DNA of 64,000 bases from positions 2,852,001 through 2,916,000 of the forward strand of contig NC_079245.1 of the NCBI RefSeq assembly GCF_028009165.1, in the 5' to 3' direction. The notes under the pieces are model-generated. The model was not told where the DNA came from. It searched no databases and saw only the letters and a program-made list of their open reading frames with translations. This document shows, piece after piece, positions 23,482 to 34,456 of the stretch. The DNA is from Akanthomyces muscarius. Taxonomy: Eukaryota; Ascomycota; Sordariomycetes; Hypocreales; Cordycipitaceae. A program made the translations under genes and the position numbers. Positions within the stretch are counted from its first letter, which is position 1. Each line of letters opens with the position of its first letter.

Positions 23482-24164
23482 TTAGTTGCCAAACGCCTCG
23501 ACCTGCTTGGCGTCGGCGAGGCTGTGCAGGTAGCCGACGCGGTCCTTGGTGTAAAACTCGACGCCGACCTTGTTGTCGAGCGCGGCCTTGCCGCCGTCGA
23601 GCGAGCCGGCCTTGATGCAGACGTTGGTGGGCATAATCTCGAGCTCGGTGTAGAGCGAGGAGCCGCAGGTGCCGCAGAAGAAGTGCTTGTTGACCTTGCC
23701 CGAGTCGCCCTTGGCGTCGTAGGTCTTGGGGGTGCCTGTATTTCAATTGTCAGTCTTTGTCTCTTTACGGCAAGATTTGGTCATGGCATTTCTTTCATCT
23801 ACGTGCAAGGAAAAACATAGCATCGAGAAGCACGAGTGGCTGTGATGTCATGGTACGTACCCTTGGTGACGCTAAAGCCGTCGCGCGGGGTGACGACGTT
23901 GGAGGTGTAGGCGCCGCCCGACCACTACAGAAGGTCAGCAAATATTTCAACAAATATATAAAATCCGAGCAAGTCATTCGCTGATTTGTAATGTACCTTT
24001 TGGCAATCGGTGCAGTGGCAGAGCGCAGTCGCCTCAACAGGTCCTGCGGTGATGATCAGTACCTATTTACATGCAAACCACCCCGCCCGACAGCCCGAAA
24101 AGCTATACTCACCAGTGAACTGGTAGGCCGTCTCGCCACACATGCAGCTGCCCTTGGTCGCCAT
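23482..24164 (-). CDS. GFA/CENP-V-domain zinc protein
   Basis: Four exons: 24164-24113, 24043-23997, 23924-23861, 23735-23482; 138 aa. Zinc ligands are spread over exons: GSCMCGE in exon 1, ALCHCTDCQKW around the second junction and FFCGTCGSSLY in exon 4. This is the glutathione-dependent formaldehyde-activating (GFA, CENP-V) fold, expanded in fungi. Most members lack a proven substrate; some bind glutathione adducts. No targeting signal is visible. The start MATKGSCMCGETAYQFTG is typical of the family. Converges with the ACC-synthase-like gene, only 134 bp apart. Confidence 0.88.
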
Positions 24165-25183
24165 TGTTATCTGATCTTGATGGGAATAGACGCAACGTAA
24201 AACTAGCTCGTATTGCCTGATTGGTCGAGTGCGTGGGGATTAAATCTGGTGGTGGGAGAGAACAAGAACCATCAAGGTGCAATCTGGGGGACCACGGGCA
24301 CTATATAAAGCCTCGAGAGCTCGCTACCCCCCCCTCCACTTTCCGCGATCCCACATCGTAACTAGCTGCAGCAAAGATGTCAATTTGGAATTATATGACT
24401 TAATTGATTACCAAAGAGTCGCGCTGGCTAGTGCCCTGCGGGGTTCAGCACAAGAAGCGGGGGGTTGGACAAGGCGCTGCGCCAATGACTGGGTGAAAGT
24501 GCAGCGGCAGCAGCACAGGGCGCGGGTGGGCTTGGCCCGGGAGAGCGGACGGCCGCCTCTCCGTCTGCCCGGGCTTGCATTCCGGAGCCACTTGTGGTTG
24601 CTGATTGGTTTTTCTGGATCGGTGTGCAAAATAGGGGATCGAGAATTTGGAATTGCTGCGCCGATCTGAGCGAGACACCTCAACAAGGCGTGTGATCTGT
24701 CAGGTAATTGGACAGTGTCGTGGAGGGCATCTCGAGACTCGTCCGACCCGTCCGATTCGGCTGGATAGCTCCAAAGTTGGAAGGTCAGGTCAAAAACACA
24801 GCTACAATCCAAAAAGACTGAATGGCCAAGTCAACATCACTTCTCCCGCAGTTGAACAATTCTATACATTTAGCTGCTATCGCTGCCCAAGTAATTCCAC
24901 AAATGCAGTCATGTACATGTAAAAAAAGGCTCTCCTCCCCCGCCCGTCTCCATCTGGTTCCTCCTCTTCATCCTCTCTTCTCCCCTCCTTTTCCCGTATC
25001 CCATCACGTTCCATGGCGCCGCTCGTCTTCCGCCGTGGTATCTAGCATCGCGTGTCCCGACAACGGCCGCCAGTCTAGGTCTTTATTCAAACAAAGGAAA
25101 ATACGTAGTCTTCTCCCATTAAAGGTATTGTGCAGCAACTGCCATGGTCTAGTTCTTCTTCCCGTCGCTTCTCGGCCGCGAGC
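24165..25183. other. Intergenic, no gene seen
   Basis: Promoter of the GFA gene and 3' flank of IDH1; no supported frame. It contains a run of C near 24328. Confidence 0.45.
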
Positions 25184-26641
25184 TTAGATGGCCTCCATCT
25201 TGTCGAGAATGGCGCGGGTGAACTCGTGCGTCGTGGCAACACCGCCCATGTCGCGGGTGCGGACCTTGCCCTCGGCAATCACGGCGTAGATGGCCTTGGA
25301 GATGCGGTTGGCGTGGTCATCGAGGCCAAGATGGCGCAGCAGCATGCTGGCCGACAGGACCAGAGCAGTGGGGTTGGCCTGGTCCTTGCCCTTGATGTCG
25401 AGACCGACGTGACGGCAGCCGGGCTCAAAGACGGCAACCTCGCGACCCATGTTGCAGCCGGGCACGATGCCGGGGCCGCCGACGAGCGCGGCACCAATGT
25501 TGGACAGGATACCGCCGTACAGGTTGGGCATGACCATGACGTCAAACTGCTGGGGGCGGGACACGGCCTGCATGGAGGCGTTGTCGACAATCATGTCGTT
25601 GACCTCGAGGGTGGGGTACTCCTTGGAGACGTTGTGGAAGGTGCTGCGGAACAGACCATCGGCCAGCTTCATGATGTTGGCCTTGTGGATGCAGGTGACC
25701 TTGGAGCGGCCGTTGGCGAGGGCAAAGCTAAAGGCGAAGCGGGCGATGCGCTCCGACTTGGCGCGGGTGATGATCTTGAGCGACTCGACGACGCCGGGCA
25801 CCGACTGGTGCTCGAGGCCCGAGTACTCGCCCTCGGTGTTCTCACGGATGATGCACAGGTCGACGTCCTTGTGGCGCGTCTCGTAGCCGGGAATGTTCTT
25901 GATGAGGGAGATGGAGGCGTAGATATCGAGCTCCTGGCGCATGGCCACGTTGAAGGACTGGTGGCCGGAGCGGGAGACGGGGGTGTGGAGGATACCCTTG
26001 AGGCCGAGCTTGTTGCGCTTGAGCGACTCGATCGACTCGCGGAAGGCAGCCTCGGTGCGGCCGCCGCCCTCCTCGATACCGGAGACGTCGACCTGCTCCC
26101 ATTCGATGGGGACGTTGTCGGCCTTGAAGAGCGTCTTGACCGACTCGGCGACCTCGGCACCGATGCCGTCACCGGGGATCAGGGTGACTGTGTACTTGCC
26201 GCCAAACTTGGCGGGCTTGAAGATGTCGGACTGGACCGTGGCCATGGTTCGGGAGAGCCGGGGCTGAGGGGCGGCGGCACGGAGGGCCTGTGGAGGTTAG
26301 TGAATGAAATTGACATTGTGCTATGGCAGCTGAGATGGGAAGTGGGCAACGGCAGGGAATTGGTCGATCGGAGGCTGCAGCTGCCGTTCTTGCTCTTGTC
26401 TGATGCAGTGGACTAGAGCCGCAAAAAATGTGGCCAGTTCGCCCGCAGCAAGCCGCGAGGTTGGAAATGGCAACCGTGGAAGCGCGTCCAAATCGCTCAA
26501 TTCCCGCTGGTCAAGCGCAAAGTAAAGTGCGTTTCCAATCCCCCACGGCACAGCTATTTCTGCGCAAGGCAGAAAAAGGCAAATAAATAAAACTTGGCAG
26601 TGACGTACCTGAGCCGTACGGAGGGAGCTTCGCGACAGCAT
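25184..26641 (-). CDS. IDH1: Mitochondrial NAD-isocitrate dehydrogenase, subunit 1
   Basis: Two exons, 26641-26609 and 26287-25184, 378 aa. Exon 1 (MLSRSSLRTAQ) and the start of exon 2 (ALRAAAPQPRLSRTM) form an Arg/Ser/Ala-rich mitochondrial presequence. The mature enzyme shows TLIPGDGIG, IRENTEGEYSGLEHQ, the segment NDMIVDNASMQ and NLYGGILSNIGAALVGGPGI. It belongs to the isocitrate/isopropylmalate dehydrogenase family and matches the regulatory Idh1 subunit, which pairs with catalytic Idh2 and senses AMP and citrate in the TCA cycle. The intron is 321 nt, far longer than others here, with CTAAC near its 3' end. A 3.2-kb gene-poor stretch lies upstream. Confidence 0.95.
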
Positions 26642-29600
26642 CGTGTATGGGCTTGTTCGTAAATAAACGACGGTAGGATGAGAAGGTGGTCGTTGTAAAA
26701 TCCCCCTTTGACTGGCAAAGACGAGGAGCCCGGAGCGGAGAGGATTGGAGAAAAAAAGGTTGTTTGGAGAGAGACGATGTTGCTTGCGGGAGAAAGAAGA
26801 CGAGAAGAAAAAAAAACAGGTTGGTTCAGAGTCTCTTGGCGGCATTCTAACTAGCCTGTCGACTTTTTCCCCCCTCTGGCCCTCTGGCGTCTCAAGGCCT
26901 GCAGTAACGTTAAACCTGCCCCAGAATAGAGCCGAGCCTCCCTGGCGACGACGCCAAAATTGCAGGGATGGCCTGGTGCTGTCGCGCGCAAGCCACGGGC
27001 CAGCCACAGGCCAGTGTCGGCTTGCCCGGGGCTACTGTGGCTCAGCTACAGCCAAATTTTTTTCTTGCGTCGGACCAGCGGCCGGAATGCGAACGTGTTT
27101 CCGAGGCCAGCCTGCGCAGGGCCCGCTCGGCGAGAGACCTGTGCCTGATGCAGATTAGCGTCGGCCGCAGTGGACAGGCATTGTGACGGCTCGGTGTACC
27201 GACGACCACCGTTATCTACAAGAGACATCTCCATACTCAATTATCCATGTCCACCTCGCTGTGGCATCCAACACCAGTACCGAATACAACGCGACGCTTC
27301 AGTCATGTTCACATCCGCGAGGTTGCTCTCGATTGAAGTTTCGAACGTGGGATGAGCACGAACAGTCAGATTGGCACGTTTTCCATCTCAAGCAAACGCC
27401 CTTTCCACAACTCCGAGCCGAAACGAAAGCCGGACATGTATCCCAATGCTAGCTCACCGTCGCCTCAAGCCTCGCCTTGATGTTTATTCCATTCTTCCAG
27501 CTCCTCTGCCGTTCGCGCCCTCGTCGCCGCAGCATTGAAGATGGAAACAGCGTTACAGCTTCCCTCAGACGCCTCAAAACCCTGCCATCTACACTGACTG
27601 CAAACTGCTCCCGCACATCGAAACTCGGCATACTCACAAAGGGCTGCGACAAACCGCGACGGCATGAGCTTCTGACCACCGTCGAGTTGTGCACTGCGAA
27701 TGTTGTCTTTGAAGCTCTTCAATCGTGTTTGGAGGCTGCTCAACCTCGGCCAAGACAATTGGACACATCAACAAACGTCAACCTTGGCAGCCTCGTGCGT
27801 GTTCGGTTCCCATTCCTCTGTATCCATGACTGCGAGATCCGTCCCTGGGATGAGACTTCGAAGACATCCCAAGGTGGAAGTTTTACTGTCCCGTAGTCGT
27901 GGCCAGTGTTTTTTCTGCACGCTGCCCACACTTTCTTGATATCGCCTCTTGCGGAAAAAATATGTGAGCTCATTTGGCTGCTGTGCATTCAAAGAAGGAT
28001 GTCGCTGTGAAAGACCTGCCCTTAAAAAGGATATGGATTTCGCATGCTTCCTGGGCACTATGTTTGAAGCCAAAAGTACGTGACCCTTTCCAAGCGGTCA
28101 GCAACAAGCCTGGCGTACGAATGGTTCCATCGTCAATCGTAAACGCAAAGAGCAACTTCACCGCGACAGTATTTGCACATGGAGTTATGTTATTGCCTCC
28201 GATGTGACAAACCATCCATATGAGCCAAGGCTAGATTCTTGTTAACACTAGAATCAGGAGCTACCCTTCTTTGTCCGTGGCGGCATTACTATCGGAGGTT
28301 ACTCGGGGCCATCATGGCGAGTCAGCTCTAGGGTAGTGCCTCTGCAACGGGAAAAAGATGCTTTCTATTAGTTTCACTCATCGTGGTATGGTACGAGATG
28401 ATGCTAAGATATGTGCCGCACGAGACATGAGTTTCTTTACTATGCAGTAACTCGCATTGCCGGTTTCTGGTCAACGGGCTCCTTATTGCTCCTTTTCCAT
28501 GTGCTGCCAGCGACTTGGTAATTCCCAGTCGGATAACACGTTAGGTCTATCCTTTTTCGTTAAAAATGCAATTACAAAGCAATATGACCAGAGCTTTTGC
28601 TGAGAAGCCTGCACAAAGAGCGTTATACAGGGAGTGACCTCAACTCGACACGACTATTGCACCATGTGTAGCTTGCTTCACTAAGGACACTTAACTCGGA
28701 CCTTGTTCTCGCCTGCCCACCGAAACGAGTTTATCTTTGGCCCAACATTCGAAAATGTGAAAACCACACCTGTCGAGTTCGATACATTGCCTGCATTCGT
28801 AGCTTCCCCGGAGCAATTGGCTGGAGCCTACATTGTCACCCACTGCTTTCAAATTGTCGTTGCACTATTAGTCTGCTGCGCCCACTAAATAAAGCGCCTC
28901 CCGCGCCCCAGTACTGTTTTCGATTCGGCACCATTTTACGCCAGAACTGCATAGCCAATGAGAAGTCGTTCCGTCTCGGAAGCCTGCCACGGCTGAGTTG
29001 TTGATCACTCAGCGCCGAGATTCGGTCGCGGGAACGTCGACTCGTCTAGACACAAGCCTCATTGTTTGGAGAAGCTGGAGAAGTGGATAGAACATTTTTT
29101 TGATGCGAGCGGATCGTGGGGTTGGGCGCGCCTGGTTTAGTGTTGTAGGAAGACTGATGGCCGAAATTTCTCGTTATGCATTGCGTCGCGCAAGAATAGT
29201 GCGTAGCATCGACTAAATGAGTGATACATCTTGGCTCGCGCGCATAAAGGAATGTACGATTGAGTGCAGTCGTGTAATTGAAACCCGATATCGTTGCTTC
29301 GGTGAAATACTTTCCCGGAAGCTCGGACCCAGCTTCATCGTATGACCCAACCAAGACTCGCTACGGGAGGCAGCCTTTGTGGGCGAGTCATTAAACACTA
29401 CATTACTGGCATCTAAGCCATCGAAGGTCGCAATCAATTTGTCTTGGCGTTTTGCGTCAGTACGTCTTCCAAGTCATGGAAACTCTAACCTTGCGCCTGG
29501 CTCGCCCAGCCTTAGCGAGACAGTTGGTGTCAGAGAGCCGCTCTTGGTGTGCGCTACAAGTAACCAACTGCCGACTACGACGCTAAACAACGAAGCGCCA

Positions 29601-29849
29601 CAGTGCAGTTCCGAATGGGAAGCTGTTTTATTGATTACAATGACTTTTGAGAGGGTGGGCGGCAGGGGCTTGGTTGCGCCACCTCCACCAAGCTGGTGTC
29701 GGGGCCGGTCCGGGGTAACACGGCCTGCGAGATGGTTTAATAGACCGTGTCCCTCTGAAATTGTGGATTGTCTTTGATGCAATCTCTTTTGACATCTCTT
29801 GAAAGGACATTACTTTTGACATTTTTTTTATCTTGTCTTCTTCACAAAT
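26642..29849. other. 3.2-kb gene-poor interval
   Basis: No reading frame here is convincing. Minus-strand frames between 27465 and 28215 are short, shift frame repeatedly and lack domains; they could be a decayed gene. The right end (about 29600-29849) is the promoter of the MFS carrier and carries TTCCGAAT at 29609-29616. Confidence 0.4.
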
Positions 29850-31597
29850 ATGGACAACCCAATAAATGAAAAGCGCGATGACCTCGAAAGCATGGCAAGC
29901 ACTAAATTCGTCGAGGACAGTCCTTACAGCGGAGCAGTGTACGTAACAGAGTCTGTTTTTCTGTTCTATTAGTCATTTTGACAATAACATTGAGTCACTG
30001 ACTGACAGGTACAAGGTCAATTGAAGATGCCGCCGAACAAGAGCTAGAGTCCAAGCTTCGCTGGAAGATGGACTGGCACATTGTGCCTCTTACCAGCGTA
30101 ATCTTCTGTCAGTTGAGCCAACCCCGTATTTATAGATGCACCGACTCATCCTTTCAACAGTATTTTCCTTTATTGATCGTGCAAATATTGGTGAGTACCA
30201 CTGGCCGCGCCGACCATAGATGGCCCAGTTAACATGAGCCCAGGAAATGCCAGAATCGCCGGCCTCGAAAGAACCCTCAACATGGGCGGATACCAATTCA
30301 ACATTGCGCTCTCCGTCTTTTACATCTCGTACATCCTCTTCGAGATCCCCAGCAACATGCTCTGCAAATGGATGGGACCAGGACGCTTCATCCCGATCGC
30401 GACCCTCTGCTTCGGCATACTGACCATGTGCACCGGCCTGGTCCCCAACTTCTCAGCGCTCTGCGGTGTCCGCTTCCTGCTCGGCATCTTCGAGGCCGGC
30501 ATCATGCCGGGGCTCGTGTACTACCTGTCTCGATGGTACCGCCAGAGCGAGATGACGTTCCGAATCTCGCTCTTTATCGTGTCCGGGTCGCTGGCCGGCG
30601 CTTTCGGCGGCCTTTTGGCATCGGCGATTTTAAAAATTCCCCATCTTGGCAGTCTTCACTCTTGGAGGATGATATTTGTCCTTGAGGGTACGTGTAGCTT
30701 CGTGCCAACTACTTCTCGTGCTTCAGTCACTAACGATTTTTGCCTGTAGGCATCGCCACTTGCCTTTTGGGAATCGGTAGCTGGTTCGTCATGCCCAATG
30801 ATCCACAGACAGCCAAGTGGCTGTCTGCGGAAGAGAGAGCGCTTGCACTTCGCCGTCTGCGCAGCGAGCGTGTCAACGCCGATGAGCTCGTCGACAAGTT
30901 CAACTGGACCAAGCTGCGCCGCGGCATCATCAACCCCGTCGTGCTGCCAACGGCCTGGATTTTCCTGCTCAACAGCGTCATTGTACAAGGCGCGTCATTT
31001 TTCCTCCCGACGCTGGTGGCGACCATTTTCCCAACGCAGAGTGTTACGGCAAAGCAGCTCTTGACGGTGCCGCCATATGTGCTCGGCGCTATTAGCTGCG
31101 TTGTCACGAGCTACGCGAGCTGGCGCATGAACAAAAGAGGCATCTTCCTGATCCTCTGCGCCGTCATCCCGACCATAGGCTATGCGTTGTTCATTGCAAC
31201 ACCCAACCCGAGCATTCGATATGGGGCAATCTTCCTGCCCTTTGTCGGCATTTACACATATGGCGCTCTGACAAACTCACATGCGGCCGCCAACGTCGCC
31301 TCTGACACTGCGAGATCCTCCGCTATTGCAACAAACGTCATGCTTGGCAATGTCGGTGGATTGGCAGCGTCATGGGCTTTTGTGCCCTCTGATGCCCCCT
31401 TGTACAATATCGGCACCGGCCTCAATTTGGCTGCCATGGCGTCAATCATCATCACTGCGACAATGCTATATCTATGGGTCTTGAGGGACAACAAGCGTCG
31501 CGAGCAGCTCGACCCGGCCACGGAAATTGGCCATCTATCTGCCTCGGAAATTCAGAATCTGGATTGGAAACACCCCGAATTTCGATGGCGGCAGTAG
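29850..31597 (+). CDS. MFS carrier, Dal5-like anion:cation symporter family
   Basis: Five exons: 29850-29938, 30016-30107, 30161-30190, 30244-30687, 30750-31597; 500 aa. About 12 hydrophobic segments are visible. Family signatures: DWHIVPLTSVIF then FIDRANIGNARIAGL (TM1 and following loop, built from three exons), RFLLGIFEAGIMPGLVYYLS, and WRMIFVLEGIATCLLG. This is the ACS family (allantoate, nicotinate, hydroxybenzoate and related organic anions). Next to gentisate dioxygenase it probably imports an aromatic acid such as gentisate or a hydroxybenzoate; that is inference. Acceptor 1 is AAG at 30015: the nearer CAG at 30008 gives a stop in frame, and the CTGAC branch at about 29999 is better spaced for the downstream site. 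Confidence 0.9.
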
Positions 31598-31842
31598 ATT
31601 TTATTGACTAAATAAAACTAGCAAATCTTACATAATTTACTGGATTTTATCTAGTATTTCTTGAGTCTGCCAGTATAAAGGCATCAAGTTCCTTATCTGA
31701 AGTCTCGTCCCTGATCAAAATCTGGTCTGCCCACGCTATTGTGGCGGTTTGTCATCGTTCCGAGTCGCAATTCATTCCGATTTTATATGAAGATTTCAAA
31801 ATATATGCGAAGATGTGAATTACAAGTTATGAGCTATATTGA

Positions 31843-32943
31843 CTATTTGAGCGGCGGCGCGGTAGCTCGCAGTCCCAGGTTATCAAGAAACGGGCCATCG
31901 TGAAAGCCAACCAAGTAAGCAGGCTCTGTACGCGACTCATTAAAATGCTGGAGGCTCGACCAAGCAGGCACTGCAAACGTATCACGCCCACGCCAATGAA
32001 AAACCATCTTATCGCCGCTTGGAGGAATGACAACAGTGTGGCCCTGTCCGCCGTAGCAGTGGTACAGGAAAGAGCTCACTTCTCGCGAGGGCTGTGAGCT
32101 TGCAAAAGGGCTTATACGCTCGGCCTGCACTCCAATAGTGGTGGAAAGCGGGCGGCCGCGAGAGTCCTTGTAGTGGAAGATGGTATGCACTCCTGTCGTG
32201 TTATCCAGAGCCTCCTGCGTTTTGTGCCAGGGGTGGCGCCAGTCTGCACTTGCGTCTTCACTGTCCGAGTGTTAGTCCATCCATCTTCAAATTACTGAGA
32301 CAACATTGAGACTTACACACTGGGGTAACGGTCCTTTGCATAACTCTCTGCAAAGTTGACGGGTAGATAGGTAAACAGAGGGAGGTTCAAGACATCGAGC
32401 CACACGACAGGTGCATTGCTCTCATTGCCGTGGTCGTGCCAGTGCCACGTGGGTGTAACGACGACGTCGCCGCGCGTCAAGGGCATTTTCTTGCCCTCAA
32501 CAGCTGTGAAGCCGTTGCCATCAATAATGAAGCGCGCTGCATATGCAATGTGGCGATGAGCAGGCGCGATTTCGCCTGGATTTACCCATTGTAGACCACC
32601 GTAGAGCGTGTCAGTGGTATGTGGTGCCTCTAAAAGTGCTGTTAGCAGCATGCTTGACAAACAATTTGGTCACTGAACATAGTGTATACGTACTCATGGC
32701 AGGGTTGACTAGCATTAGCACCCTGCGCTCCGCCATCTTCTCCGTTACAAGGCTACCCGCCTGGGACAGGTACGGGAGGCAGTCGCTGTAGCGCCAAAGG
32801 TAAGGTTGGCAGGCTGGATTTGGAGAGGGAGGTACCATGGCGCTCATCCGTGACCATAGCGGCTCCATGTGCATTTTGGGTAGTGATTGAACGTATTCCT
32901 CCATGGAGGGGTCGGTCGCTTCAGTAGCCATGCTCAGACCCAT
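31843..32943 (-). CDS. Gentisate 1,2-dioxygenase (bicupin)
   Basis: Three exons: 32943-32694, 32629-32317, 32260-31843; 326 aa. The N-terminal cupin carries TLYGGLQWVNPGE, then PAHRHIAYAARFII and TPTWHWHDHG, the iron-binding histidine region of gentisate and 1-hydroxy-2-naphthoate dioxygenases. The second cupin has SSFLYHCYGGQGHTVV and FHWRGRDTFAVPAWS. The enzyme opens the ring of gentisate (2,5-dihydroxybenzoate) to maleylpyruvate using Fe(II) and O2 in the cytosol. A second ATG at 32931 is equally plausible as start. It is divergent from the FAH-family hydrolase, sharing a 468-bp promoter, which supports joint regulation. It is slightly shorter than many bacterial homologues. Confidence 0.92.
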
Positions 32944-33411
32944 GGCGCCAAAGATAAGATATGGTGTAAGTGTGCTGGAGTAAGAATGCTTCTTGCCATC
33001 AAACGGCTTCAATTATCGTCATCAAAGCAAGTATTCAGAAGGATCACTCGCTCACTGCTCGAGTTATAAGTAAATCACTACCTCGATTAGAGTCTGGGGA
33101 ATCAAGGTGTTGCGGGGGTGTCCGCAGTATCGGTAGTTCGACACGGCCATCTCGCGTGGCGAGAGTTCCGAGTGTTCAACGCATTTGTTCCGACCGGACC
33201 ACGCCTTGATTGGCCAGCTGCTCCACGACACGCCAAGTGTCCCGGATGTTGGATAGGCACCGAAGCGCGACTTACATGGCTTTGTAATTTTGCAAAGTTA
33301 GTGACACGAGGATTCGGTATTAAATAGCATGTCATTTCCGAATTACGTTGTCATATCATGAATATCGTGCGCAATTACATCATCCAGCGCGCTCCTTCTT
33401 GTACTCACACA
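32944..33411. promoter_or_regulatory. Divergent promoter of the gentisate pathway genes
   Basis: Between the dioxygenase and hydrolase starts. It holds the inverted repeat TCCGACCGGA (33189-33198, CCG/CGG half-sites as bound by Zn2Cys6 dimers), TTCCGAGT at 33166-33173 and TTCCGAAT at 33336-33343. The last octamer recurs in the MFS promoter. Binding by the cluster regulator is inference. Confidence 0.4.
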
Positions 33412-34403
33412 ATGGCGTCCTGGTCCCGCTTAGTCCGCTTTCAGGCTGCTGACGGCGCCGAAAGGTTGGGCGACTTACTTGTTGAAGATGAGCAAGACTT
33501 GGCCAACAAGTTGCAAAACAACGACTTGCAAGCAGTTGAGCTGCAAGGTGCAAATCTATTTGGACCTCTCACTCGAGGCAATGCGGTGGGAGTACAGAAG
33601 CTGCTGCCGGTGCTCCGCAAATCCGACGTGCCTATTATTAGATGCATCGGCCTCAACTACATGAAACACAGTGGGACCGTCTCATAATGATTTGCTTTCC
33701 TAACCTTTTTGGCTAATACTATTTCCAGTCCAAGAGGGCGGCCGCAATCCGCCTCCATACCCGTCTGTTTTCATCAAGCCAAACACTTGCCTGGCTGGCT
33801 TTTCGGAAGACATACCAATCCCTGAGATTGCCCAAGAGGGCACTCTGGACTATGAGGGCGAATTGGTATGCATATTATTTTAGAATACGGCTGCTTTCTA
33901 GGACTGGACTAACCACCATGCAGGCTATTGTGATTGGCAAAGAGGGCCGAAACATCAGCAAAGAGGCTGCCTTGGAACACGTTGCCGGGTACTGCACATC
34001 GAACGATGTGTCCAACAGGGCTTGGCAAAGAGACCCTGCCAAGGCTGGCGGTGTACCGCAGTGGTGCTTCAGCAAGGGGTTTGACAAGTTTGCTCCCCTG
34101 GGGCCGATGGTTGTTAGCCCCTCTGTTGTCGGCAATGCATCTGGCTTGCAGCTGCAGACATTGGTCAACGGCGAGGAGCGCCAGAACAGCCCGACGAATG
34201 ACCTTCTCTTTGGGGTCGAGGATCTCGTCTCGTTCTGCAGTCAGGGCACAACCCTCGAGGTAGGCACAGTAATACTGACAGGAACTCCATCCGGAGTGGC
34301 CATGGGTATGAAGGAGCCCAACTATCTGAAGAATGGCGATGTTGTCGAAGTCAAGATCAGTCAGCTTGGGAGCGTAAAGAATACTATGGTATTCGAGAAG
34401 TAG
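33412..34403 (+). CDS. FAH-family hydrolase, probable fumarylpyruvate hydrolase
   Basis: Three exons: 33412-33670, 33729-33865, 33924-34403; 291 aa. Start chosen at MASWSRLVRFQA, the usual N-terminus; an ATG 54 bp upstream is in frame. Signatures of the fumarylacetoacetase fold: IGLNYMKH, PSVFIKPN, the metal ligands in LDYEGELAIVIGK, CTSNDVSNRAWQ, KGFDKFAPLGP and LTGTPSGVAMGM. In gentisate degradation such an enzyme cleaves fumarylpyruvate to fumarate and pyruvate, or acts directly on maleylpyruvate. The assignment comes from family plus divergent pairing with gentisate dioxygenase; acylpyruvase activity on other substrates is possible. Confidence 0.92.
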
Positions 34404-34456
34404 CTATCGAACTGGAGAACTTCAAAAACGGGTTTGCGTTGTCTGGCCTCGTGCTC

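Noticed and set aside
25130..26416. Long plus-strand open frame (428 codons)
   Set aside because: It is antisense to IDH1, starts at a non-ATG codon and arises from GC-biased third positions of the real gene.
27465..28215. Minus-strand fragments as a possible multi-exon gene
   Set aside because: Frame changes do not coincide with convincing splice sites and no family was recognised.
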